A program made the position numbers and the translations under genes. 64,000 nt of DNA. Source: Humulus lupulus (taxonomy: Eukaryota > Streptophyta > Magnoliopsida > Rosales > Cannabaceae). Below the pieces are notes generated by a model. It was not told the origin of the DNA. It made no database searches and saw only the letters and a program-made list of their open reading frames with translations. How positions within the stretch are numbered: the first letter of the stretch is position 1; each line of letters opens with the position of its first letter. Positions 45,649-58,136 of this stretch are shown here, one piece after another. The stretch lies in NCBI RefSeq assembly GCF_963169125.1, contig NC_084800.1:147122397-147186396 (forward strand), read 5' to 3'.

Positions 45649-46611
45649 ATGCCTCGACAATCATCGAGACTCCGCGGCAGTAGGGCCGAGGATGACAACC
45701 AGGGTCAGGACCCTCCACCTGCCCCACAGAATTGGCAACAGATGTTTGCCAAAATAGAAGCAAGATTGCAATGAACAGAGGATGAACTTTGACAGTTGAG
45801 GCAGCAGGCCCCTCCACAGGTCACTGGGTTGCCAATTCAGCAGGTTGTGGCGCCAGTACCGGTTCAACCTGTTGTGGAAAACAGGTGGGAACATTTATAT
45901 GAGAGGTACAAAAAGCAGCATCCTCCCACCTTTGAGGGTGGACCAGACCCACTGCGGGCAGAGCAGTGGATGAACATAATCTCCTCTGCTCTAGATTTTA
46001 TGAGGGTTGAGGGGAACGAGAGGGTAGCTTGTGCAAGCTACATGTTCAGAGAGGATGCCTACATCTGTTGGGATGTAGAAGTTCAGAGGTGGAATGTGAC
46101 AGTTATGACTTAGGAAGAGTTCGGGAACATCTTTAATGAGAAATACTATAGTGTTGCAGTCCGAGCTGCGAAGGTTGATGAGTTCATCAACCTGACTCAG
46201 AACCGGTTGACCGTGACAGAGTATGCTCTGAAATTTGACCGATTGGCAAAGTTTGCACCAGATTTAGTGCCGACAGATGCGGCAAGAAGAGACAGATTTG
46301 TACAGGGATTGAATGTTATGATCGCCCGTGATGTGAAGATTACTTTAGACCCAGAGACTACTACCTATGCTCAGGTTGTAGACAAGGCCCTCACCGCTGA
46401 GGGGGCCAAGGACCATATTTGGAGAGAGAGCACTGTTAGGCGTGATGCCAGGAGGACGGTGTCTCCTATTATTGGATCCAGTCGGGGTAGTGGCTCCAGT
46501 GAACAGAAGAGGAAGGCCCCAGATTCCTTTGTTCCTCCCAATTCGGATAGGAGGGCACGGGGTGCTTCTAGTGGCCGTCAGGGCGGAAGTGACAACTAGA
46601 GGTGTTTTCCA
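45649..46611 (+). pseudogene. Element C gag
   Basis: I start it at the ATG at 45649 (MPRQSSRLRG). It continues NWQQMFAKIEARLQ, then NRWEHLYERYKKQHPPTFEG, DPLRAEQWMNIISSALDFMR, ANLTQ-region VTEYALKFDRLAKFAPDLVP, and a basic linker. In-frame stops occur near 45774, 45786, 46112 and at 46597. Several replace tryptophan or arginine codons in a way C-to-T or G-to-A changes would explain. After the last one the same frame goes on into the zinc-knuckle region CRIRACFIYGSANNLKKDCP, whose second cysteine is lost. This is the same Tekay-like gag type as in elements A and B. Confidence 0.9.
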
Positions 46612-47682
46612 ATGTGTCCCTGGTGCAGACGACGACATCATGGTGAGTGTAGGATCAGGGCCTGCTTTATCTATGGGAGTGCCAATAATTTGAAGAAGGA
46701 CTGCCCACAAGCCAGAAAAGAGGAGCCGAAGCAGGGTGATAGTCTCGCTCCTGCCAGAGTGTTTACTTTGACTCAGACTGAGGCGGAGGCTAGCCCCTTG
46801 GTGGTGATAGGTCAGATTTCTAGTGCTAGTTCTTCTTATACTACATTGTTGGATTCGGGAGTCACTCACTCGTTTGTGTCTACTAGAGTGATAGATCAGC
46901 AGCATAGACCTAGTGTTTTGAATGCTAGGGGTTTTCAGACTTTGTTGCCGACTGGGGAACTGGTAGTCTCTAGGAGATGGATTAGAGCTTTACCAGTAGA
47001 GGTAGATGGTAAGGAGTTGTTTGTTGATCTGATTGAGCTAGTGATGGATGAATTCGATATGATCCTAGGGATGGATTGGTTATCGAAGTATGGGGTGACA
47101 ATTGACTGCAAGCGCAGGATGGTGACTTTTGAACCAGAAGGGGAGGTACCCTTTGTATTCGTGGGGACAGCTAGTGGATCGCAAGTACCAATGATTTCAG
47201 CACTGAAGGCTAGAGACCTGATGCAGGGAGGTTGCATAGGATTTCTAGCGAATGTTGTGGATACCTCTAGGGTTGCGTCGGTTGGATCGGGGGAGACCAG
47301 ATTGGTATGTGAGTTTCCAGATTTATTTCCAGCAGGTCTGCCAGGGCTGCCGCCACAGCGGAAGATTGATTTTGTGATAGAGTTGGTACCAAGGGTGGAG
47401 CTAGTATCTAGGACACCTTACAGAATGGCTCCGACGGAGTTGAATGAGTTGAAGATTCAGTTGCAGGAGTTATTGGATTTGGGGTACATCAGACCGAGTT
47501 TCTCGCCATAGGGTGCTCCAGTGTTGTTTGTCAAGCAGAAGGATGGATCTCTTAGGATGTGTATTGACTACAGAGAACTGAAAAAATTGACCATTAAGAA
47601 TAAGTATCCACTGCCTAGGATTGATGATTTGTTTGACCAGCTACAGGAAAAGACAGTGCTTTCTAAGATAGATCTCCGGTCA
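46612..47682 (+). pseudogene. Element C protease and start of RT
   Basis: The protease active site reads LLDSGVTHSFVSTRVID (alanine changed to valine). It is followed by VVSRRWIRALPVEVDGKELF and DEFDMILGMDWLSKYGVTID. The linker LVCEFPDLFPAGLPGLPPQR and YIRPSFSP lead to a TAG at 47509-47511, where the family has W. Then come [20 protein letters not shown] and [18 protein letters not shown], ending KIDLRS at about 47682. Here RT breaks off and unrelated sequence begins. Protease through early RT is otherwise colinear with B. Confidence 0.92.
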
Positions 47683-48120
47683 TTTCTCACTTTTTTTCCA
47701 TGTTCTCATTTCTCACTTTTCTCTTCCCAATCTCTCTTTCGGTTCACTCTCTCTCACCTCACGACACCACCAACACCACCACCACACTAAATGTTGCATT
47801 TTCGAACTGATTTTGGCATGATTTTTGGGATTTTTTTTTGTAATTTTTATCATATCTAAAACTCTGAAATCTGTAGAAAATTGACTTTGCTCGATGCTGA
47901 TTCGATGGTGCTCAATGGGGCCTTCAAAATCAAGATTTTCATGGAAAAATACAACTTTGCTCGATGGTGGTTCGATGATGCTCGATCTGATTCTTGCAAG
48001 AGATATAATTTTTCACTCGGGTGTTGATGGTGGTGTTGTCGTGAGGTGAGAGAGAGTGAACCGAGAGATTGGGAAGAGAGAAGAGGGTATATTTGGTAGA
48101 GTGTCAAAAAGTAGCATTAT
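47683..48120. repeat. Inverted repeat (arms about 65 bp) at the break of element C
   Basis: The left arm at 47718-47782 (CTCTTCCCAATCTCTC, GGTTCACTCTCTCTCACCTC, ACGACACCACCAACAC) is matched by the inverted right arm at 48021-48085, with a few indels. The loop of about 240 bp holds two direct copies of ACTTTGCTCGATG(C/G)TG(A/G)TTCGATG (47884 and 47953 on). It could be a small foldback or MITE-like element or part of a larger insertion; I do not recognise the family. Confidence 0.75.
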
Positions 48121-51100
48121 TTTGAAATTTTAATATGCCTAACATATATTTTAATTAGCACCCAATATTAAGCATAGAAAGTAAAATTTCCCTACCAAAA
48201 TTACACAAGAATATGATAGGAATATAGAGACATTTGCAATGCACATTTGCTTAGTTTTATTTGAAAATTTTATTAAATGTATTTATGAAGATTTTATGAT
48301 TGTCACATAAATTTGAAATAAATAAACAATATTATACATATAAAAGAATGACATAAAAATATTAAAAGAAAAATTAATCCTAAATATTTTTTATGATTTT
48401 TCAAAAAGAAATGTATATGATAACATATTAGATCATAAACTACACTATTTAATGTATAAAACATTCATGATAATATTCAAATCACACATTTATAATTGGA
48501 GAAGAAGTTTGTTTATTCTTGATAGAAGATAAATTTTAATTATTATAATTTCTTATGTATTTACATGTTTTCTTTATAAATATAAATAATAAAAATTTAA
48601 TGAAAAATAAGATTATGTATTATATATTATTATAATAATGATATTTTATAATATTTGAATTTATATTAATAGAATTATTTAATATCTAGTTTTGTATTAA
48701 ATATTATTATAATAATAATATTTTATAATATTTGAATTTATATTAATATAATTAATAAATATCTATTTTAAATAACTTTTAAAGGTATATTCTGTTAAAA
48801 TTAAAAAAAAAACAGTTAACACCAAGAATTTTCATTATCTACATATTTTTATATAGAAGAGATACATGATAATGGTATTGGTTCATGAATTAGAAATTTG
48901 CATGCAATTAAATTATTGTTGTGACTTAAAAAAATCCCTTATTATTTTTATAGGAATTTCAATTTGTTAATATTTTCATTGCCTTTTTTTCTTTCAAATA
49001 TATGCCTTTTAAATTTTTATATAAATGTATAAGTTAATAAATAAATCATTAAGTTGTGATTCTTAAACTTAATTATCATTATTATTTTGAAAAAGGAAAC
49101 TTAATTATTTAAAATGTCATATATTATATGGCTTAATCTAAACTTTAATTTGAGAAAGTTTGTAATATGATAAAGCCATATTTTTATAAATTGATTTTTA
49201 AAAACCATATTCATGAAAACTTCCCTTAAGTATATTAGAAATAAACCATTATTTTTTCTTAATTTTCAGTGATGAACATGATTGAAACAAAATGAAGATG
49301 ACAAACTAATTTAGGTGAAACTGCATTTGATTATTGATGAATTGAATATATGTGAAATGTATAGTGATGAAATTAGCATATTTAAATTTTTTGTACATTT
49401 AAAAATATTTAAACATCATTCTTTGAAGAGAAGGATAGAAAATGAAATTTTATTTTAAAGAATATTGATATTACATAAATTAGTCATGCTATTTAATTTT
49501 ATCATATATGCAATATTTCTTGCTTAAAGTAAGAGTATGGTCTTTTCAATATTATTCCCTAAAGTAAATGATACTTAAATAATTATTGGTGATAAGAAAA
49601 ATATATAGTCTCTACTTATGTCAATTATCTATTGCATAATCCTAAAAGTGCATGTCTAAATTACTGGTACAATTACATTTCTTAAAGTGTTATAAAACCA
49701 CAAAGATTATTTGAAAATGTTCTTGATGAAACTTTAACACAATTGTTAGCTAAAGTTAATATATTTTTATGTACCAAGTGTACAATTTCTATCTAAATGT
49801 GAATGTGGTAGGAAATGACTTATCATATTTTTCTGTTGTAAATTTAAATATATATATATATATATAATATATCAAGTCATAAGAATAAATGATTTATTTC
49901 ATTAATAAATTTAACCATTTATTTGAAAAAGATAAAAAAAAATTAATAATATATTTATATTATGATTATATCTACTTGGGTACAAAAAATATGATTATAT
50001 TGTCATTATGTATTAACTTGAACAAATGATGAAGCTATATATATTTGAAGAATATTTTTTTCTTAAAAGCACATACACTATAGTTTGAATATGGAACATA
50101 GTGAAATATAATGTTGTCTAAACATAATATTACAAAAAATAAATAGAGACTCCTAAAGAGTAGATAGTATTGCATGTTTTTTAAGATAATAAAATTGTTT
50201 TATTATCTAGTATATAAAAATGAAACTTATAGCGGTAACTTATATGTTGAAAATTTCACTGAAATACAAAGAATAGTGAACATAAATGTCATTAATTGAA
50301 TTTTTTTTGACATAATCAATCATATGCAATTAAATGTAAATAATTTTCTAAATTTTAATGAAGAATTAGAAGATTTTTTTCACTATTAATTTATATATGG
50401 TGCTCAATGAAATATGTACATATATTTTGCACATGAATAATGAAAATAAATTTGATTATCTTGTAATTTTAAAAAGAAAAAATATATATATTTTAACTAG
50501 TTTTCAAATATTTTATTTTCTAAAAAAAAAATTAACTTGTACAATTTTATTGTTAAATTTCTTTCTACATGTATAATTTCTAAAAGTGCAAGTAATTAGA
50601 ATGTTAATTGGTGCATTCATCTCTCAAACTTTTCATAAATGTTTATGAGTTGAAATTATATTTCTTCTAACAATTATTTTTTTATATAAATCATTGTGTT
50701 ATAAATGTAGTTATTTATTTTCCCGATATATGAGAACAACTATTAAATTATTTTGATAGAAAAATGTTGGATTATATTCCCTTTGCAATCTTGAACCATT
50801 GTTAATTTTTTATTGCATAAGTTTTTATCAATGAAATAAAATCATATAATCATGTACTTACACAAATTATAAAATTTTGTATTTCTAGTTATATATATAT
50901 ATATATGAATCATTCTTAAAAATGAAGTAAGTTCATATTTGTGATTTATTGAACATGAAGTTCAATCACCCTAGAGTATAAATGGGTTTAAACAAATATT
51001 GATTTATTGTAATATATTGAGACCCCTACAAGTTGTATTAATTTTTTAAAAATTCTTCCAATCAATGGGAGAGTAATGCAGTTAGATCGATGAATGTTTT

Positions 51101-51239
51101 GAAAATGATTATTGCATAAATTAATAAGAACTAGAAGTTTAAAATGATGAACCATACATATATACCAACTACATATCAATATTATTCAAATTAAATTGGA
51201 ATGAGTCTAACAATGCTTGAAGCATAAGTGAACAAAGTC
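48121..51239. other. AT-rich stretch, no supported gene
   Basis: More than 3 kb of strongly AT-rich DNA with TA runs (49848-49868, 50889-50905) and a direct repeat at about 48645-48680 and 48708-48745 (ATATTTTATAATATTTGAAT). No coding frame. It may be the older 5' portion of the decayed copia element that follows, but I cannot show that. Confidence 0.5.
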
Positions 51240-52990
51240 AAAATTATGAAAATAAATATTCATTTAGTCTGTCCTAAAGATGTTGTAAGCAAGAAGTACT
51301 CATGATGATAGGTTAATATTATAAAGTATTGATAATTTGAGCATTATATAAAAATGGTGCTCTAGAAGAGACTCCCTAAAGAAGTTATAAACATAACAAA
51401 CTTGAACATGTTTAACAAGTATGTTGAAAATAAAGAGATCTCTACAAGTTATGCCAATAAGGGATGAAATTATCATATTATGAATTATTGTTGATCGATA
51501 ATACTAAATTTTGCATATGTAATAAACTAATATGAGATAACAAAGATCATGGTATTAAATATGTCAAGAATTATCGACGTGCATATAATTTTGACAAAAA
51601 CTATATGACGCAATCCAAGCAATATAAAATTTACTCACATAAAGTGAAGTAAAACTTGTAGGGGATACAAATAAATATGTGTACACGAAAAGGCAATTCT
51701 AATGAGAAATTTGTATATTTGTACACAAAAGAATTATTGTACAAAATCTATATGCTTTGAAAGAATTGATACGCATCACTGCAACAAAAGTTATTTATTT
51801 GGAGCTCCTAGTAGTATGAGAATTTGAAATATGTCTTACCTAAAAAAAATCCTGAAGAATTTAACATGTCTTAAGAGGTATAAATTCAAAGTCGCGCATT
51901 ATATAACAAAAATCTTTGTATGAATTAAAGACATGTATGTGAATAATTATTTTAAAATACAAGTATGATTGTCTATGCATTATCAATTCATAATTTATGT
52001 GTTGTAAAAGGCTCTTGAAGAGCTTCTGATTATACTATAATATTATTGAAGAACAAACGATTAGATTGGGAATTATCAAATATATTGTTTGTTCATAAAT
52101 TAAATTATAAATATAGAAATCTTGAAGTACTTCATATGCATAAAGAATCATAATATATATGATCACATGATGTAAAAATTAAAGAATATGTAACAAGAAT
52201 GCAACAAATATATAGTTCTGAAGTACCATCTTTATTGCAAATGAAAATTGATAATATCAAGAATATTCATTCATGTGTTCATACTCAAAATATTAAATTT
52301 AGGGTTGACTAATAGTCATAAATAAGAAATATCTACATATATGATGCATATTTATAACATTGTGTTTATATGACATGATAATGTACAATGTTATATATAC
52401 ACATGAATGATCCAATATGATGTTTCATTCTACACATATACTCTATAAGAGTTATAGTAAATATGTGGTCATAAATAATTTATCATGACATTAAAAAGTG
52501 GTGATTTGTAATATTACAACAAAAATCATATGAGATATCTAATCACCAAATAAGTAACCGTGGAGATTTGAATGTGGGGGAGATAAGTATGTATGTGTTG
52601 CCCTTTCACTTAGTTCAGGTTTTGTCGCACTTAGTTTTCGTGACAAATTTTTTAACGATGCAACTTTAAATCATGCTAAGATACTTCAAATTCATAAGGC
52701 AAATGGACAATGTGTGACTGAGATCTATGACACATAATATTTGAGGAACATATGGATTATCACCTGATAGAGAAATACTAACAATTCTCTAAGAAGATAA
52801 CGATACATGCAATGCACGACTAAAAAGAGATACATTAAATAATATATAACTATACACATTTCATTGAAATTCTTCCACACACATGGTCTTCGAAAGAGTA
52901 ATGATATTAATGTTCAAAAAAATTGATCCAGTGATAATCACACATACTTATTCACAAAATCATTACTAATAACGTCAATATTTGAGAAGG
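51240..52990 (+). pseudogene. Heavily decayed copia RT and RNase H
   Basis: Copia signatures survive only as fragments. Near 51850-51960 the plus strand follows PEEFNMS and LYNKNLYELK, where an intact element has PEGF and SLYGLKQ, then MW-YNRL. Near 52770-52830 it gives LYEDNDTCNARLKRDTL. Near 52865-52980 it gives KFFHTHGLRKSNDINVQ and SDNHTYLFTKSL followed by IFEKVLHVV, the usual end of copia RNase H. Stops and indels are dense and the base composition is AT-rich. This is older than the other elements in the window. Confidence 0.7.
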
Positions 52991-52997
52991 TACTACA

Positions 52998-53684
52998 TGT
53001 AGTGGACAAAATCTGTCTACATGTTAAAAAGTCCAATAAGCTCGTCGGACTAGCCAGCCATGCCCAATAAGCCAGTTAGACTAGCAAGTTGAGCCCAACC
53101 CAACGTAAACGGGCTCACATATACTTAATGAATCACCCAAATGGTCAGTCCATACCTAAACCAGGATTCAGATACACTCAATCAGACAGGGACTTTGAAA
53201 CGATCAAGATACACACAACCTTTCCCATGAATTTTGAAAGGTAATCACTCAGAGCAAGTCAAATAGATTAGGAGGGCAGAACATCAACTGTATGGAAAAC
53301 CACTATAAGGAAGACCCTAAGGGGAGAGTAGCAGATTATAGGATAACAAAAGCTCTCACTATTCTCTTTTACTGACACTATTCTCTTGAAGCAATCCAGT
53401 CAAACGAGTCGAATCAGTTAGCTTGACCGGACCTGGCCCGATTGTCAAGTTCTATCGTCACCACTGCCGTCACCCTGGCCATTATTCTACCCATCCATTC
53501 ATCTTTACTTACATTATTGTTTTACTACTTTCGATTAACTGTTACTACAATCTAACTCAGTTGAGCGTCGGAGTCCCTTTGTCTGACACCCCACCGATGC
53601 TCCCAAATGAACTCTTGTCTCTCTCTTTGTTCTTGACAGGTTGATGGTGCCCATTTAATCAATTGTAGGAAAACAATTCTATAA
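52998..53684 (+). mobile_element. Probable 5' LTR of Tat element D
   Basis: The sequence between the end of the decayed copia and the primer-binding site at 53687 is the place of the 5' LTR. A TG start is possible at 52998 (TGTAGTGGACAAAATC), and an end near AGGAAAACA (about 53674). No matching 3' copy was seen, so the ends are estimates. Confidence 0.45.
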
Positions 53685-53686
53685 TT

Positions 53687-53701
53687 TGGCGCCCACCATG
53701 G
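53687..53701 (+). other. Primer-binding site of Tat element D
   Basis: TGGCGCCCACCATGG follows the LTR. TGGCGCC-type sites of this form are usual in Tat-lineage gypsy elements. Confidence 0.75.
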
Positions 53702-53738
53702 TGATTGACAAAAGATCCAAGAGTTCATTCGAAGAACC

Positions 53739-55400
53739 ATGTCAAACGTGATTGAGATACCGAATATGGTCGCCCTGCTCGCTGCCCTTACTGGCCAGAT
53801 GAATAAAGAAAGAGAGAAAATGAGGAGGCTCGAAGCTGAGAATGTTGACCTTCTCATGCAAATGGAAGCCATGTCCTCTCAGGCTACCGAGTTTTAGCCA
53901 TCCCACTTCCGAGGCCCAATCAGCCGGATGCAACCTTTGGGTGACCTCATCCCTATCTCTAACAGTGATGGACCGAGTTAGACTGGTCCATCATCCTTGG
54001 TAAGGGATTATCAAAATCCACCCACCATGCCTAACATACATAATTCTATTGTCAATTCAGTCGAACAAGTAACCATGACTTAACATGGACATTCATCTGC
54101 GCCCGAACCACACCAGACTCCAGGAGTCAGCCAGTCAGCCAGTTACTGGACCTAGACAGTAGCAGGTTCCAGGTGTCGGTCAGCCTGCCACTGGAGCCAG
54201 CCAGACCATCACTGGAGCTGGTCAGAGTATACTTGAGCAACAGATGATCAGATTGAATCACCCAACCATGAGCGAGCTTGCCCGCCATACCACCATCAGC
54301 TTACTTCTGATCCAAGATCCTGAGTTGGCTGGTAAATTGATCGAGTTGGAAGCACTCATCTAGCATATTGCTGGAATACCAGCTCCAATTAAAAAGAGTG
54401 CAGCAAGCTACTACGCTAACTCACCTTTCATCAATGAGATAGCCATGGTCAAGATTCCTAAGAAGTTCAGCATCCCCCACATGAAGATTTTTGATGGAAC
54501 GTCAGACCCCAATGACCATATCGCTCAGTACAGGCAGAGAATGTTCACCGTTGCCATCCCATGCGACATGAGGGAAGCATGCATGTGTAAGGGGTTTGGT
54601 TCTAGCGTGATTGGACCAGCCCTCCACTGGTATACTAATTTATCTAATAGTTCTATTTCTACTTTTACACAATTGATTGACACTTTTGTTGAGCAGTTTG
54701 CTAATAGTAGGAAGCGTGAAAAGTATGCGGAAGACCTAGACATCATAGTTCAACGATGGAGTGAGCCTTTACGAGATTATGTAGGCCGCTTCAACCAAGA
54801 GAAGGTGTCTATAACATATTGCAATTAAGACACAACCATCTTAGCCTCCACAAAGGACTCCGCTACGACTTGGACCTATACAAAGAACTTACCAATTACC
54901 CTTGCAAGACCATGCAAGACGTCCTTGCCAAGGCCTGTGCATAGATCAAGTGGGAGGAGGAAGAAGCCAACTATTATCATTCTTCCCCAAGGAAGGACAC
55001 TTGAAGAGATACAAGGATGGACAGACAATAGAGTGACAGATGGTTCGAGCCATACCCACATCCTAGCAGATCAGAGAACAGAAGAAGGGAGTATAGTCGA
55101 TCATCTGAGACACGTCTTTGAGACGGACTAAAGATACCAGAATATCATTTTTCGATCTCACCAGTCGAAGTCGTTGGCGTATTAACAGGACTCAGGGACA
55201 AAGTAAAGTGGCCTGAAAGGATGAGAACTCCAGCTGACTAGCGAGATAAAACAAAATGGTGTGAATTCCACAATGACCATGGTCACCAGACATATGAGTG
55301 CATTTCCTTAAGACTCGAAGTATCCAACCTATTGAAGCGTGATCACCTGAATGACCTACTAACAGACAAAGGAAAATGAACATTTTAACAGGAGACAGAG
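53739..55400 (+). pseudogene. Element D gag
   Basis: I start it at the ATG at 53739 (MSNVIEIPNMVALLAALTGQ), followed by a coiled-coil-like NKEREKMRRLEAENVDLLMQ. After several stops the gag domain follows at 54445-54828: PKKFSIPHMKIFDGTSDPND, GPALHWYTNLSNSSISTFTQ and FVEQFANSRKREKYAEDLDI. The tail at 55240-55380 has [14 protein letters not shown] residues ([20 protein letters not shown]), a zinc-binding motif typical of Tat gag. Frameshifts and stops occur throughout. Confidence 0.85.
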
Positions 55401-56379
55401 AAGTCAGTCGGCTGAAGAGAAGTAACCCACCAAAGAAACCTACTCATGAACGGACAATGAACATAATAACCGGTGGCTATAAAGTAAGAGGAGTCACCTA
55501 TTTAGCAGCCAAAAGACATACCAGGCAGACCAACTAGATCAAAGGGGAGTCCATCAGGACGGAGAAGAATACCACCAACCTACCAGCCCAAACCATCACT
55601 TTCTCAACAACAGTGTCAACCAGACTCCTCAACCCGCATCATAATACTCTTGTGATTGCACTTTACATTGCTAACTGTCTTACTAAAGGTATACTTACTG
55701 ATAATGGCAAGTTCAGCTAATGTTTTGTTTTTAAGTGCTCTCGGGGGAATGGGGATAGATGAGTCAAATATCATAAAGAAGACTACCATCCTCATCAGTT
55801 TAAGTGGAGAGAAAAATAACACGATATGAGAGATTGAGCTACCATTCTATGTTGAAGGAGTCAACATGTGTACAAGGTTCCTGGTGGTAGACTCACCCTT
55901 ATCCTACAACGTCACATTAGGTTGACCATGGATACCTGAGATGGAATTCGTACCATCGACCTACCACCAAGTGTTGAGGTTCCCAACCAAATGGGGAATA
56001 AAGGAGAACATGGGGCAATAGAATGACTCAAGGGCATGCAACCGGATCACCATGAAAGCCAAACTTGCCCAGTTATAGCAACTACAACAGGAAAGACTGA
56101 CTGACTCCCTACCAGACCAACTAGACATGGAGGAGCTAGATGAATTTTAGATCCATCCAGACTTCTCGGACCACAAATTCCAAATTGGATCATGATTGGA
56201 CCCTAACATCATAACTAAACTCATTGATTTTCTTTCTTCCCATTATGGTTGTTTTCCTTGGTCCAATGCGGACATGACTTGAATTGACCACGAGATTATT
56301 GTTCATAAATTGCAGGTTGACCCAGAATGCCCACCAAGGAAACAAAAATGAAAAAAAAATTCCCCTGAAAGGAACAAGG
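55401..56379 (+). pseudogene. Element D protease region, decayed
   Basis: This spans the gag-RT interval of element D and matches protease only loosely. NIITGGYKVRGVTYLAAKRH is followed by the region where an active site DSG would be expected (about 55640-55700), then NMCTRFLVVDSPLSYNVTLG (about 55860-55920), a common end of the Tat protease. No intact frame; the active site is not recognisable. Confidence 0.6.
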
Positions 56380-57424
56380 CCATCAATGAAGAGGTCCAGA
56401 AGCTCATTGATAACGGGTTCGTGAGGGAGGTGAATTACCCTGACTGGCTGGCAAACATGGTCATTGTGAAGAATAAGAATGGAAAATGGCGAGTCTGCAT
56501 CGACTTCACAGACCTTGGGAATGCATTTCCTAAGGACTCGTTCCCATTACCACACATAGACATGCTGGTAGACGCCACAGCCGACCATGAACTCCTTAGC
56601 TTCATAGATGCATTCTCAGGATACAACCAAATCCTGATGCACCCAAATGACCAAGAGAAAATAGCCTTCATGACCAACTTGGGCATATTCTGCTACAAGG
56701 TCGTGTCATTCGGATTGAAGAATGCAGGGGAAACTTACCAACGATTAGTCAACAAAATGTTTGCTGGCTTGCTGGGAAAGATGATGAAAGTCTTCATCGA
56801 CGACATGCTCGTCAAATCCCTCATTGCGAGGACCACATCAGACATTTAAAACAATCATTTGATTTTCTTAGGAAATATAACATGAAATTAAATCCAACTA
56901 CATGCTCTTTTGGTGTGACTGCAGGAAAGTTCCTTAAATACCTGGTAACTCAAAGGGGGGTCGAGGCTAACCCATTACAAATTGAGTAAATCCAAAGGAT
57001 CCCCTCTCCAGCATGCATAAAAGACGTACAGAAGTTAACTGGACATATCGTTACACTCATCTGATTCATCACGAAGTCTTCATAACGATGTCACCTCTTC
57101 TTTAACACATTGAGGAAATCCAAAACCTTTGAGTGGATGATAGAATGTGAAGAGGCGCTAACCAAGTTGAAGAAGTACTTAACTAGTCCGCCTCTATTAT
57201 CCAAACCAAAAGATCATCAGTTGTTATTCGTCTATTTGGTTGTATCTGAAACAGCAGTCAGCGAGGTTCTGATCAGAGAGGATGAATGTAAACAACTCCA
57301 AATTTATTACGTAAGTAAGTATTTGCTTGATGTAGAAACGCGATACAGTCAGCTGGAAATATTGGCACTGGCACTCATCCCACAGCAAGAAAGCTATGCC
57401 CATACTTTCAATGCGACCCGATAA
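56380..57424 (+). pseudogene. Element D reverse transcriptase and RNase H
   Basis: RT begins with EEVQKLIDNGFVREVNYPDW, then NKNGKWRVCIDFTDLGNAFP, FPLPHIDMLVDATADHELLS, FIDAFSGYNQILMHPNDQEK and KVFIDDMLVKS with the catalytic DD (about 56795). The first RNase H follows (57110-57424: TFEWMIECEEALTKLKKYLT, LFVYLVVSETAVSEVLIRED, YSQLEILALALI). The D-A-S-type RNase H aspartate region reads YLVVSETAVS, changed from the usual YLAVS form only slightly. Stops at 56849 and near 57055 break it. Confidence 0.9.
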
Positions 57425-58136
57425 TACTGCTGACTACATTCCCTCTCAAGACCATTTATCACAAGTCAGAGCTATTAGGCAGACTCACCAAGTAGGCAAT
57501 AGAGCTCAATAAGTATGAAATATCTTACAAACCAAGAACCTCATTGAAGTCTCGGGTATTAGCTAATTTCCTTGCCGATTTTACACCTAACAATTGCATG
57601 CAGTCAGAAAAAGAGCTCTACGACCTAACCAAGGGACAATTAGCCAACATTTGGAAACTCCATGTAGACAGATCAAGTAACATAAGAGGAAGCACACTCG
57701 GACTTGTCCTGACCTCCTCTCAACGCAAATCAATCATGCAAACAGTCAGATGCAGATTCAAAGCTACAAATAATGAAGCAGAGTACAAAGCGATGATTGC
57801 TGGAATTGAGCTAGCCAAAGCAATTGGAGTCAGATGGATCAATGTATTTAGCGACTCACAGATAGTAGTCAACCCGATGCAAGGTAGCTACCAACTCGAG
57901 ATGACAAGATGATAGTATACCTCAACAAAACCAAGGAGTTGCAATTAGGCTTTGACTAGTTCACTATCACTCAAGTACCAAGGGGGGAGAACATTCATGC
58001 AAATGCACTAGCCAACCTCAGATCATCAATCCAGACAACCAACCCCAAGGAAATACCAATAATGTATCTTGAATGGCCAGTCATCTGGAAGGGCGAAGAA
58101 GAGCTAGTCCATGAAATCTCAACTGATTAGACATGG
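57425..58136 (+). pseudogene. Element D second (archaeal-type) RNase H
   Basis: A second RNase H domain follows the linker KSRVLANFLADFTPNN. It reads LHVDRSSNIRGSTLGLVLTS, CRFKATNNEAEYKAMIAGIE, LAKAIGVRWINVFSDSQIVV and NPMQGSYQLE. The D, E and D residues of the active site (HVDRS, NNEAEY, SDSQ) are present. Two RNase H domains in tandem are the hallmark of the Tat lineage and are absent from Tekay-like elements. It ends in a frameshift near 57910. Confidence 0.9.
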
